Shown in pieces: positions 8,162-16,726 of a stretch of 64,000 nucleotides of DNA. The stretch lies in assembly GCA_944800085.1 (NCBI GenBank), contig CALYLO010000002.1, positions 248,001-312,000 of the forward strand. Reading direction: 5' to 3'. Below the pieces are notes generated by a model. It made no database searches. It was not told where the DNA came from and saw only the letters and a program-made list of their open reading frames with translations. The position numbers were made by a program, and so were the translations under genes. This stretch comes from Paenibacillus melissococcoides (GTDB taxonomy: Bacteria; Bacillota; Bacilli; Paenibacillales; Paenibacillaceae). Every line of letters begins with the position of its first letter. Within the stretch, counting starts at the first letter, position 1.

Positions 8162-8204
8162 AAGTTATCCCGGCTTCGGCAGCGAAGTGATCGCGGGTGA
8201 ATCA

Positions 8205-8227
8205 GGACCGGCTTCCGAAGCCGGTCC
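8205..8227 (+). other. Hairpin in the 5' leader of the DHA2 pump
   Basis: GGACCGGCTTC and GAAGCCGGTCC form an 11-base perfect stem with a one-base centre, 27 bases before the start codon and just upstream of the ribosome binding site. No T run follows, so it is not a terminator. It may be a leader structure. Confidence 0.5.
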
Positions 8228-8253
8228 GGTACATAGAAGGAGGGAAATGAGAT

Positions 8254-9786
8254 ATGGTGGCTCAAAAGAGCAACTTGAGCTTGGTGGTGGTAGCGCTCCT
8301 GCTCGGGATTCTGATGGCGGCGATGGACAATACGATCGTCGCGACAGCGATGCCGACGATCGTCGGCCAGTTGGGAGGCTTCGAGCTGTATGTCTGGGTC
8401 ACCTCGGCGTATATGGTCGCGACCATGGCCGGCATGCCGATTTTCGGCAAGCTTTCCGATATGTACGGCCGCAAGCGGTTTTACATTTTCGGCCTGCTCG
8501 TCTTCCTGGCCGGCAGCATGCTGTGCGGGACGGCAGACAGCATCATGATGCTGGCGATTTACCGCGCCATCCAGGGGATTGGCGGCGGCGCTTTGATGCC
8601 TATCGCCTTTACGATTATTTATGACGTCTTTCCGTTAGAGCAGCGCGGGAAAATGACCGGCATGTTCGGAGCGGTGTTCGGCATTTCCAGCGTGGCTGGG
8701 CCGCTGCTCGGCGCCTATATTACCGAATATATCGGCTGGGAGTGGGTGTTCTACATTAACCTGCCTCTCGGCATTGTGTCTTTGTGGCTGATTGCCCAGT
8801 TCTATCAGGAGAGTGCGGCGAAGTCCAAGCAGCGCATCGACTGGGGCGGCGCGGTTACGTTGGTGGTCGCCGTCGTCAGCCTGATGTTCGCGCTTGAGCT
8901 GGGCGGCAAGGAAGGGTATGAATGGAATTCTTTGTTCATCATCGGGTTATTCGCTTCATTCGTCATCTTCCTTATCGCGTTCGTTCTGTTCGAACTGAAT
9001 GCGAAGGAGCCGATTATTTCCTTCGCTCTCTTCCGGAAGCGGCTGTTCGCCTCCAGCCAAGGGGTCGCTTTCTTCTATGGCGTCACGTTCGTCATCGCGA
9101 CGGTCTACATTCCGATGTTCGTGCAGGGCGTGTACGGCGGGTCGGCCACGAACGGCGGCCTCGTGCTGACGCCGATGATGATCGGGTCGGTCGTCACGAG
9201 CTCGATCGGCGGGATTCTGGCCGCGAAGACGAGCTTCCGCAAGCTGATGATCGTCTCGGGCGTTCTGTTCACGGCAGGCATCGTGTCGCTGAGCACGCTG
9301 TCCGTGGACACTCCTCACGCGTTGGTCACCTTGTACATGGTGCTGACCGGACTCGGGGTCGGTTTCTCCTTCTCCTTGCTCAGCATGGCTTCCATGCACG
9401 GGATGAGCTACCATCAGCGCGGAACGGCGAACTCGACTTCATCCTTCTGCCGCTCGCTCGGCATGACGATCGGGATTACGGTCTTCGGCTCGCTCCAGTC
9501 TTCCTTCTTCAGCGGGCGGCTGAAGGACATGATGCCGGGCGGAGCGATGCCGGCCGACATCAAGCCCGAAGAGCTGCTGCGCGGCGGAGGCAGCGCCGAT
9601 CTGCCGCCGGAGGCGATGAAGGGAATGGCGGCTGCGCTCGCCGACTCCATCGCCGGCATCTTCGCCTGGGCCTTGATTCCGGTCGGCCTGGCGCTTATCT
9701 GCATTGCCTTGATGGGCAATGCGCGCATGATGGATGACGCCGCCGGCAAAGGCCCCGGCGCCAAATCGGAGGAAGCGGTGTCCTGA
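8254..9786 (+). CDS. DHA2-family (EmrB/QacA) MFS multidrug efflux transporter
   Basis: Proton-driven drug exporter of 510 residues, the usual length for the 14-helix DHA2 group. Motifs seen are LDNTIV-like MDNTIVATAMPTI in helix 1, motif A GKLSDMYGRKRFY after helix 2, and motif C-like GPLLGAYITEYIGWEWVFYI. The start follows GAAGGAGGGAAA. It is transcribed alone, with a terminator behind it. The substrate cannot be told from sequence. Confidence 0.88.
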   Translation: MVAQKSNLSLVVVALLLGILMAAMDNTIVATAMPTIVGQLGGFELYVWVTSAYMVATMAGMPIFGKLSDMYGRKRFYIFGLLVFLAGSMLCGTADSIMMLAIYRAIQGIGGGALMPIAFTIIYDVFPLEQRGKMTGMFGAVFGISSVAGPLLGAYITEYIGWEWVFYINLPLGIVSLWLIAQFYQESAAKSKQRIDWGGAVTLVVAVVSLMFALELGGKEGYEWNSLFIIGLFASFVIFLIAFVLFELNAKEPIISFALFRKRLFASSQGVAFFYGVTFVIATVYIPMFVQGVYGGSATNGGLVLTPMMIGSVVTSSIGGILAAKTSFRKLMIVSGVLFTAGIVSLSTLSVDTPHALVTLYMVLTGLGVGFSFSLLSMASMHGMSYHQRGTANSTSSFCRSLGMTIGITVFGSLQSSFFSGRLKDMMPGGAMPADIKPEELLRGGGSADLPPEAMKGMAAALADSIAGIFAWALIPVGLALICIALMGNARMMDDAAGKGPGAKSEEAVS

Positions 9787-9819
9787 TCAGGGCCGCTGTG
9801 TATCGCTGCAGCCGTAGGC

Positions 9820-9856
9820 CGCTGCGCTGCCTGAACGGGAGCGCAGCGTCTTTTTT
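9820..9856 (+). terminator. Terminator of the DHA2 pump gene
   Basis: CGCTGCGCT (9820-9828) pairs with AGCGCAGCG (9840-9848), followed by TCTTTTTT. Confidence 0.75.
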
Positions 9857-9918
9857 CGGGGCGGGAGTGTCGGGTGACTGAAGGGCGGCTAGTGCAGTAA
9901 GACTGTCATGCTTGTACC

Positions 9919-10048
9919 GCATGGTGCGTTGTCTGGATTGTTACTGTTTGCCTGGTCGGCATGCTGCGTTTTCTGTATTGTTACTGTTTGCCTGGTGGGG
10001 CATGCTGCGTTTTCTGTATTGTTACTGTTTGCCTGGTGCGGCATGCTG
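9919..10048. repeat. Three tandem copies of a 40-41 bp repeat
   Basis: Each unit carries GCATGCTGCGTTTTCTGTA then TTGTTACTGTTTGCCTGGT. The first unit is degenerate and the second and third are nearly identical. There are no spacers, so this is not a CRISPR array. Short frames across it encode only repeated hydrophobic peptides without a ribosome binding site. Confidence 0.85.
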
Positions 10049-10105
10049 GCCTATCTGGATCGCATACTGTCTCACACTGCACTCCATGACGTGCGAACCC
10101 GCCGC

Positions 10106-10291
10106 AATCCTGCAATTATGCAGCTTTAGTTTTGAGGGAATGTCGGTGCAATGCCATTCCTGCAAAATTACATTATTTTTCCAAGGCAAAGCCCCAAATG
10201 ACCTATATTCGACGGAATTGATGTAGTTTTGCAGGAATTTCTTCATTTAGAAGTGTTTTCTGTGTAAAATCCTGCGTTACTGCAGGATTGG
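10106..10291. repeat. 186-bp dispersed repeat, copy 1
   Basis: Four conserved modules at fixed offsets: AATCCTGCAATTATGCAGC at 0, ATTCCTGCAAAATTAC at 50, TTTTGCAGGAATTT around 125 (the inverted form of the second) and a hairpin AATCCTGC-N6-GCAGGATT at 162-183. Copies 2 (20252-20437) and 3 (55638-58914, split by IS elements) share length and module offsets. No frame stays open across all copies. Confidence 0.85.
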
Positions 10292-10383
10292 TTAAGTCGA
10301 TCTGTCTAAAATGAATCTTCACTCTGCCGGAAGAGAAGGGGGCGGGATCCGCTGCTCGCGGCGGCAGCTACGTATGGCAGGCA

Positions 10384-10577
10384 GGGCATCCACGTAGCGC
10401 AGTCCCGTGCGGAAGACGCGTACGGCAGCCACGTACGGCATCTGCGTACAGCAGCTACGTACGGCAGCCACGTACGGCATCTGCGTAAAGCAGCTACGCA
10501 CGGCATCCGCGTACGGCATTCACGTACTGCCTCTACGTAGAGCAGCCACGTGCAGCCGCCCCTGGACGGCATCCACG
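10384..10577. repeat. Degenerate 13-bp tandem repeat, more than 12 units
   Basis: Units of the type CCACGTACGGCAT follow one another every 13 bases, with variation at several positions. Because 13 is not a multiple of three, the minus-strand frame repeats every 13 residues over three units. It lies between repeat copy 1 and the TatD gene. No spacers, so not a CRISPR array. Confidence 0.8.
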
Positions 10578-10635
10578 TTCGGAAACCCCGTATTCCGGCA
10601 TCCATCATCATATAGGAAGAGGAGAGGTGCGGACA

Positions 10636-11466
10636 ATGGAAGGGAATCATATCGCTGCAGGCACGGAGCGGCTCCGCTTCATGGATGCCCATATCCATCT
10701 CGACGGATATGGTCCGGAGCAGCGGCCGCTGCTGGAGCAATCGCTGGACGCGGAAGAACTGGACGGCGTCATCGCCGTGTCGATGGATGCGGCCTCGTGC
10801 CGCGAGGTGCAGCGCTGGGCGGAGCGGTATCCGGGGCGGGTTCACCCCGCGTACGGCTACCACCCCGAGCAAGCGCTGCCTTCCGAGCCGGAGCGGAGCG
10901 CGCTCCTGCAATGGATGGATGAGCGGCGCGACGAGATGATCGCCATCGGCGAGGTCGGCCTGCCCTATTACATGAGGCAGGAAGCGGTCCGCGCGGAGGG
11001 CAGCGAGGCCGCCTTCCCCCGCGGCGCTTATCTGGAGCTGCTGGAGGCCTTCGTGCAGCGTGCCGCCGCGTGGGATAAGCCGATCGTGCTGCATGCGGTC
11101 TACGACGACGCGCCGCTCGTCATCGATCTGCTGGAACGGTACAGCGTGCGCACGGCCCACTTCCATTGGTTCAAGGGAGACGCGAAGACGACGGAGCGGA
11201 TGGCCGGGAACGGATACTATATCTCGTTCACGCCGGACCTCGCCTATGAAGCCGAGATCCGGGAGCTGGCCCTTCGCTACCCGCCAGAGCGCGTCATGAC
11301 GGAGACAGACGGGCCGTGGCCGTTCGAAGGGCCTTTTGCGGGGCAGGTCACGCTCCCGCTGATGGTGCGCGACGTCGCCGCGTCATGGGCCGCGCTGCAG
11401 CGGCTGGAGTTCGGCGAGGCCACCGCGCTGCTGCGGGCCAACGCGAAGCGCTGCTACGGCGTGTAG
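10636..11466 (+). CDS. TatD-family metal-dependent hydrolase
   Basis: A 276-residue TIM-barrel metallohydrolase related to TatD/YcfH/YabD DNases. Metal ligands are visible in order: DAHIH near the N-terminus, the Glu in GEVGLPYY, His in VLHAVYDD, His in AHFHWFKG and Asp in ETDGPWPF. The ATG at 10636 lies eight bases after GGAGAGG; a GTG at 10627 is possible but too close to that site. It is a stand-alone gene behind a 13-bp tandem repeat. The true substrate (DNA 3' ends or a small molecule) is not settled by sequence. Confidence 0.85.
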   Translation: MEGNHIAAGTERLRFMDAHIHLDGYGPEQRPLLEQSLDAEELDGVIAVSMDAASCREVQRWAERYPGRVHPAYGYHPEQALPSEPERSALLQWMDERRDEMIAIGEVGLPYYMRQEAVRAEGSEAAFPRGAYLELLEAFVQRAAAWDKPIVLHAVYDDAPLVIDLLERYSVRTAHFHWFKGDAKTTERMAGNGYYISFTPDLAYEAEIRELALRYPPERVMTETDGPWPFEGPFAGQVTLPLMVRDVAASWAALQRLEFGEATALLRANAKRCYGV

Positions 11467-11699
11467 CCCCGCTGCGCAAGCTAGGCAGGCGCGGGAGCCC
11501 GCCTTGCCAGGCGTCTGCTCTGCGGAAGCTTGCGCTGCCAGTCCCGGCCCTGCGTGAGCTCCTTGACAGGCGTCTGCGCCTGTGGGAGCGTGCGCAGCCG
11601 GAAGTTGCGCAGCCAGGAGCCTATGCAGCCCGGAACCTGCGTTGCGGAGGCTGCTTAGCCGCTCCTCTGCGGAAGGGCGCGCCTTGTTCGAACGCCGGC

Positions 11700-13034
11700 T
11701 TACAGCATCATGGCCGCGAGGAAGCCGAACAGCAGGAGGGGCACGTTATAGTGCAGGAAGGTCGGCAGGCAGGTGTCCCATATATGATCATGCTGTCCAT
11801 CGGCGTTCAGCCCTGCGGTCGGACCAAGGGTGCTGTCCGAGGCCGGGGATCCGGCATCGCCCAGCGCCGCTGCCGTGCCGATGAGCGCCACGGTCGCCAG
11901 CGGGCTGAAGCCAAGCTCGACGCAGAGCGGCACGAAGACGGTCGCGATCAGCGGAATCGTCGAGAATGACGACCCGATGCCGAGCGTGACGAGCAGGCCG
12001 ATGGCGAGCATCAGGATGGCCGCCAGCGCCCGGTTGTCGCCGACCATGCTGACGGCCGCTTGGACGAGCGACTCGATATGCCCGGTCTCGCGCAGCACCG
12101 CGCCAAGGCCGGCTGCCGACATCATGACGAAGCCGATGTAGGCCATCGACCGCATGCCGTCGGAGAGGACGCGGTCGGCCCGGCCGAGCGGCATGACGCG
12201 CGAGAGCAGCAGCGCGGCCAGCCCGGCGGCCGCGCCGTAGATCATCGAGCCTGTGCTTAATTGCACGGCAAGCATGGCCGCGATGGCGGCGATGCCGGCT
12301 CCGGCCGCGAAGCGGCTGCCGGAAGAGGAGCCCTCGTCGGCTGCGTCAGCCGGTTGGGGCTCAGCTCCTTCGTCATATCGGCGCGGCTTGCGGTAGCTTA
12401 TCATCATGGCGAACAGCAGGCCCGCCACCATCCCGATCGCCGGAAGCAGCATCGCCTTCGGCAGTTGGGAAGCGTCGACGGCCAGGCCGTTCTGCGTCAT
12501 ATTGCTTGCCACGATATCGTGGAAGATGGCGCCGAAGCCGACGGGCAGGAGCATGTATGGCGTAATCAGCCCGAAAGTGAGCGCGCACGCGACGGCCCGC
12601 CGGTCCAGCCGCGCCGCATTGAACAGCATGAGGAGCGGCGGGATAAGCACGGGAATGAAGGCGATATGAACGGGCACCGCATTTTGCGACAGGCAGGCGA
12701 TGCCGGCGATCGCGGCCAATACGCCGTACCGGACGGAGGCGCGAACCGGGCCGCTGTCCGATCGGCCCCGGACGAGCCGAACCGTGCGCCGCACCAGCCG
12801 TTCGGGCAGCCCCGTCTCGGCCAGCCCGGCGGCGAAAGCGCCAAGCAAGGCATAGCTTAGCGCGATGCCGGCGTTGTCCTTCAGCCCTTCGGAGAAGGCC
12901 GAGATCGTGTTCGAGATCGGCATCCCCCCGGCCCAGCCGCCGATGATGGCGGACACGATCAGGGCGAGGACGACATGCACTCGCAGCAGGCTTAGTCCGA
13001 ATAATACCGCGAGAGAGAGAAGAACCGCATTCAT
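11700..13034 (-). CDS. Na+/H+ antiporter family transporter (NhaC/YuiF type)
   Basis: Polytopic membrane protein of 444 residues with about 11-12 hydrophobic segments. It has the family stretches ISNTISAFSEGLKDNAGIAL near the N-terminus and ALGDAGSPASDSTLGPTAGL near the C-terminus, as in B. subtilis YuiF, whose members are annotated as Na+/H+ antiporters or amino-acid (histidine) permeases. The ATG at 13034 is chosen over a GTG at 13052 because GTGAGG lies upstream of it. A 7-base dyad (13075-13100) sits in its promoter region. Confidence 0.8.
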   Translation of the reverse strand: MNAVLLSLAVLFGLSLLRVHVVLALIVSAIIGGWAGGMPISNTISAFSEGLKDNAGIALSYALLGAFAAGLAETGLPERLVRRTVRLVRGRSDSGPVRASVRYGVLAAIAGIACLSQNAVPVHIAFIPVLIPPLLMLFNAARLDRRAVACALTFGLITPYMLLPVGFGAIFHDIVASNMTQNGLAVDASQLPKAMLLPAIGMVAGLLFAMMISYRKPRRYDEGAEPQPADAADEGSSSGSRFAAGAGIAAIAAMLAVQLSTGSMIYGAAAGLAALLLSRVMPLGRADRVLSDGMRSMAYIGFVMMSAAGLGAVLRETGHIESLVQAAVSMVGDNRALAAILMLAIGLLVTLGIGSSFSTIPLIATVFVPLCVELGFSPLATVALIGTAAALGDAGSPASDSTLGPTAGLNADGQHDHIWDTCLPTFLHYNVPLLLFGFLAAMML

Positions 13035-13074
13035 GTAAAAGATCAACCTCACTTGATGATAATAATTAATTAAA

Positions 13075-13100
13075 ACATTACCACGTTACCAGAGTAATGT
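13075..13100 (-). promoter_or_regulatory. Candidate operator upstream of the NhaC/YuiF-type gene
   Basis: ACATTAC (13075-13081) and GTAATGT (13094-13100) form an inverted repeat with a 12-base spacer, 41 bases upstream of the start codon. The regulator is unknown. Confidence 0.35.
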
Positions 13101-13630
13101 ATAACGTTTCTTGCATTCCATTTTATGACATAAGGATCCCGATCTTGTTCTTCCGCTACCTTTCTTCCTTAATATAGCGTGCTGCAAGCCGGATCAGGCG
13201 CAAGCAGCCCAACGAAATAGAGCAGAAAAGGCCTTCGAGCCGTTCTGATCGGTCCAGAGACGGAGACGCTATCCAACCCGAGACGGAGCCTTGGTTCCTC
13301 TCCGGGACGCAGGAGAAGTTCCTGCTGGTTGCGGATGCAAGCATTCCCGCTTTTTCGGTACACTGAATTGTGGCTGAAGGCTGTTCGGAAGCGGCGCGGC
13401 AGCGTTAAGCCGCGGCACAGTACTGCTTCCTCCGGAACGCCTTGAAGAGAGCGGAGCGCAGCACTGATCCCGCATCCAACATCTACACAAAATTTTTGAA
13501 ACAAAATGATTGCGAAAAGCGGTGATGATCCAGTACACTAATTGAGTTCAGAGAGAAGAAACCATGCAAGTTCAGAAAAAATTCCAAAGCGGAGTCATCC
13601 GCATTGAGGATAGAGTGGGGGGAAATGTAC
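13101..13630. other. Non-coding or unrecognised stretch between divergent transporters
   Basis: Overlapping minus-strand frames of 60-110 codons cover 13156-13538, but none has a ribosome binding site or recognisable features. I see no riboswitch or tRNA. It contains the promoter of the downstream MFS gene, but no clear hexamers. Confidence 0.4.
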
Positions 13631-14905
13631 ATGAATTCTGCAGCAACTGCTAAGAAAAATGACTCGGTATTCAGCCTGTTCCGGAACCGGTTCGTGCAAG
13701 CCATCATGATGGCGGGATTGTTCATGCAGGTCGGCATCTGGATCCGCAACTTCGCCGTGCTGTTATTTGTCATGGAGATGACGAACGGAGATGCCTTTGC
13801 GGTCTCAATGATATCGGTAGCAGAGTTCGCTCCGATCTTCGTCTTTTCGTTCATCGGGGGAACCTTCGCCGACCGTTGGCGACCGAAGCGCACCATGATA
13901 TGGTGTGATATATTAAGCGCCTTGTCGGTGTTCGCCGTCCTGGTGACCATCCTGCTCGGATCGTGGCAGGCCGTCTTTTTCACGACCTTCATTTCGGCCA
14001 TTCTGTCGCAATTCTCGCAGCCTTCTTCCATGAAGCTGTTCAAGCAGCATGTTCCGGCCGAAATGATGCAGGCGGGAATGTCCATCTTCCAGACGATGGT
14101 GGCGCTGTTCATGGTGCTCGGCCCGGTCATCGGCACGATGATTTTCCAGCATTACGGCATTACGACATCGCTCGTTCTTACCGGATTGGCCTTCGTGCTG
14201 TCGGCAATCTCATTGACGTTCCTTCCTGGCGATTCTCGGGAGGATGAAGCGAAGGGGAAGGCTTCCCGGGTATGGGATGAGCTTGGAGCCGGTTTGCGCT
14301 ATGTGATGAAAAGCAAGCTTCTGAAGTCGCTTGGCGGCTGCTTCGCCTTTGCAGGGCTGGCGATCGGGATGATTCAGCCTATGGGGGCTTTCCTCGTGAC
14401 GGAACGCCTTGGGCTGCCGAAGGAGAATTTGAGTTATCTGATGATGACGAACGGCGTGGCGATGATGATCGGCGGCGCCATCGCGATGGGCATATCGAAG
14501 CGGCTGCTGCCGCAGCATATGCTGGCGATCGGCTTGCTGTTCAGCAGCATCGGGATTTGGATGGCCGGCATGTCGACCCAATTGTGGCTTACGCTTGTGG
14601 CGCAGTTCATCAGCGGCTTGATGCTGCCGTCGATTCAGATCGGCATCAACACGATGATTCTGCAAAATACGGAAGGGTCCTTCATTGGCCGCGTCAACGG
14701 CATCCTGACGCCGCTGTTCATGGGGGCGATGGTCATCATGATGTCGATCTCCGGATGGATCAAAAATTTGACTTCCATTACGACCATGTATGAGATCTCT
14801 GCGGTTCTATTCATAGTCGGAATCGCCGTCATGCTGCCGATTCTGCGGATGAAGAAAACGCCGGAGCCTGTGCAGCCGGCCCAACCCGCTGTCGGCCAGG
14901 AATAA
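13631..14905 (+). CDS. MFS transporter, DHA3 (macrolide/enterobactin exporter-like) type
   Basis: A 424-residue, 12-helix transporter. The segment FSFIGGTFADRWRPKRTMIW holds motif A of the MFS_3 group, which includes macrolide efflux and siderophore exporters. ATG at 13631 follows GGGGGG by eight bases; the ATG six bases earlier is too close. The C-terminal tail is proline-rich and cytoplasmic. It is transcribed alone and the substrate is unknown. Confidence 0.85.
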   Translation: MNSAATAKKNDSVFSLFRNRFVQAIMMAGLFMQVGIWIRNFAVLLFVMEMTNGDAFAVSMISVAEFAPIFVFSFIGGTFADRWRPKRTMIWCDILSALSVFAVLVTILLGSWQAVFFTTFISAILSQFSQPSSMKLFKQHVPAEMMQAGMSIFQTMVALFMVLGPVIGTMIFQHYGITTSLVLTGLAFVLSAISLTFLPGDSREDEAKGKASRVWDELGAGLRYVMKSKLLKSLGGCFAFAGLAIGMIQPMGAFLVTERLGLPKENLSYLMMTNGVAMMIGGAIAMGISKRLLPQHMLAIGLLFSSIGIWMAGMSTQLWLTLVAQFISGLMLPSIQIGINTMILQNTEGSFIGRVNGILTPLFMGAMVIMMSISGWIKNLTSITTMYEISAVLFIVGIAVMLPILRMKKTPEPVQPAQPAVGQE

Positions 14906-14952
14906 TCCAATGTCCGCGTTTAGGGGCGCTGAACAATTTATAACCGTGCCCA

Positions 14953-14982
14953 TTGACATGAAGCCGGACGCATGTTCATAAT
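14953..14982 (+). promoter_or_regulatory. Promoter of the T-box/ilvA transcript
   Basis: TTGACA (14953-14958) with CATAAT (14977-14982), 18-base spacer, about 30 bases before the T-box stem I. Confidence 0.6.
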
Positions 14983-15010
14983 AATAGGATACAATTCATG
15001 AACCGTTATT

Positions 15011-15269
15011 GGAATCGATGACGAGAACAAGTAAGCTGGGATGCAGTCCGCAGAGAGTCGACGGCCGGTGCGAGTCGATGTCTGGACCAGCTGAATATCC
15101 TCTCCGAGATGCCGCGCTGAACCGTATGCCGCCTGGCGGCGCCCAGTAAGCGCGGACGGCTCATCCGCCGTTACCCGGATGCGCGGCATTGCCGCGGCCA
15201 AGCGCCGCAGAAGCGGATTCGGCAAGCGAATCCGGACTTTCGCGGAACAAGGGTGGTACCACGGTAACT
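15011..15269 (+). promoter_or_regulatory. T-box leader controlling ilvA, probable isoleucine specifier
   Basis: The T-box sequence AAGGGTGGTACCACGG at 15249-15264 pairs with the free CCA end of uncharged tRNA. Stem I spans about 15020-15110, with GGTGCGAG as apical-loop motif and ATC (15097-15099, in GAATATCCTC) in the specifier-loop position, which would read Ile tRNA. Together with the terminator at 15270-15297 this is a standard transcriptional T-box. Ile control fits threonine dehydratase, the first step to isoleucine. The specifier assignment is inference. Confidence 0.88.
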
Positions 15270-15297
15270 CTCGTCCCTTTTTGGGACGAGTTTTTTT
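15270..15297 (+). terminator. T-box terminator
   Basis: CTCGTCCC (15270-15277) pairs with GGGACGAG (15283-15290), followed by seven T. It overlaps the alternative antiterminator that includes the T-box sequence. Confidence 0.9.
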
Positions 15298-15356
15298 ATT
15301 TTCCCGGCAATTGCCCAACACTAGACTGTATACCGACCGAAAGCGAGGAATGTGAC

Positions 15357-16622
15357 ATGGAGACGACTCATCCTGCACCGGCCGTGACGATGGAGCATAT
15401 CGTCCGTGCCCACCATGTGTTGAAGGAAGTCATTGTGCGGACGCCTTTGCAGCGCGACCCGATTTTATCCGCCAAATATGAATGCAATGTCTATTTGAAG
15501 CGGGAGGATCTGCAGATCGTCCGGTCATTCAAAATCCGGGGCGCCTATAATATGATCCGCCATCTGTCCGCCGAGGATCTGCAGAAGGGAATCGTGTGCG
15601 CCAGCGCGGGCAACCACGCTCAGGGAGTCGCTTATTCGTGCCAAGCGCTTCAGATTCAGGGCACGATCGTGATGCCAACTACGACGCCGAGCCAAAAGGT
15701 AACCCAGGTGAAGCGCTTCGGCGGATCGTTCGTCAAAGTCGTTTTGACGGGGGACACCTTCGATGATGCCTATGAAGCGGCCATGAACATTTGCGAAGAG
15801 AACGGCAGCGCCTTCATTCATCCTTTCGATGATCCGTATATCGTCGCAGGCAGCGGCACGGTAGGCATGGAGATTATGGAGTCGCTTGATGTGCCGGCCG
15901 ACTATGTCTTCGTGACGATTGGCGGCGGCGGCTTGGCGGCCGGCGTAGGCACGTACGTGAAGACCGTGAGTCCGTCCACCCGGATAATTGGCGTGGAGCC
16001 GGAAGGGGCAGCCTCGATGACGGCGGGGCTGGAACGCCATGAAGTGCTCACGCTGGAGAAGATCGACAAGTTCGTCGACGGCGCCGCCGTGAAGCGGGTA
16101 GGGCAGCTGCCTTACGAGATCTGCTCGCAGGTGCTTGATGATGTCATTCTCGTGCCGGAAGGCAAAGCCTGCACAACCATCCTGCAGCTCTACAACGAGA
16201 ATGCGATTGTCGTGGAGCCGGCCGGATCGCTGCCTGTCGCGGCGCTCGATTTGTACCGGGATCAGATTCGCGGCAAAAATGTCGTCTGCGTCATCAGCGG
16301 CGGCAACAACGATATTGACCGGATGCAGGAGATTAAGGAACGGTCTCTCATTTATGAAGGCTTGAAGCATTACTTCATCGTGAACTTCCCGCAGCGTGCC
16401 GGCGCTTTGCGTGAATTCCTGGAGGATGTGCTCGGACCGAATGATGACATTACCCGGTTCGAATATAACAAAAAGCATAACAAGGATGACGGCTTCGCCC
16501 TGGTCGGCATCGAGCTGGAGCATACCGAGGATTATAAGCCGCTCATCGAACGGATGAAGAAGCGGGGCATCCAGTACGTGGAAGTGAATAAAAACGCGAC
16601 TCTGTATAATATGCTCGTGTAA
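15357..16622 (+). CDS. ilvA: Threonine dehydratase (threonine ammonia-lyase), biosynthetic
   Basis: PLP enzyme converting threonine to 2-oxobutanoate and ammonia, the committed step of isoleucine synthesis. The PLP lysine is in SFKIRGAYN, and the phosphate-binding glycine loop is VTIGGGGLAAG. A single C-terminal ACT-like regulatory domain follows (about residues 330-421). At 421 residues the length matches B. subtilis IlvA. The frame is open far upstream through the T-box, but the ATG at 15357 after GCGAGGAA gives the natural start. No other ilv genes are adjacent. Confidence 0.93.
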   Translation: METTHPAPAVTMEHIVRAHHVLKEVIVRTPLQRDPILSAKYECNVYLKREDLQIVRSFKIRGAYNMIRHLSAEDLQKGIVCASAGNHAQGVAYSCQALQIQGTIVMPTTTPSQKVTQVKRFGGSFVKVVLTGDTFDDAYEAAMNICEENGSAFIHPFDDPYIVAGSGTVGMEIMESLDVPADYVFVTIGGGGLAAGVGTYVKTVSPSTRIIGVEPEGAASMTAGLERHEVLTLEKIDKFVDGAAVKRVGQLPYEICSQVLDDVILVPEGKACTTILQLYNENAIVVEPAGSLPVAALDLYRDQIRGKNVVCVISGGNNDIDRMQEIKERSLIYEGLKHYFIVNFPQRAGALREFLEDVLGPNDDITRFEYNKKHNKDDGFALVGIELEHTEDYKPLIERMKKRGIQYVEVNKNATLYNMLV

Positions 16623-16726
16623 TGATTGCGCCTGCGCTGCATCCTGCCTCGTGCGCTTCGGACGCATCCCGGGAGGCGTTCCTCTCGTATAAATAGGTAA
16701 GGAACGCGGGAAAAGGAGGAGATGGC

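Noticed and set aside
9919..10577. CRISPR array
   Set aside because: Repeats are contiguous without spacers (40-bp and 13-bp periods) and no cas genes are near.
11467..11699. A repeat family in the 233-base stretch after the TatD gene
   Set aside because: It has recurring GCGCAGCC and CCAGGCGTCTG-like words, but no clear period or conserved unit could be defined.
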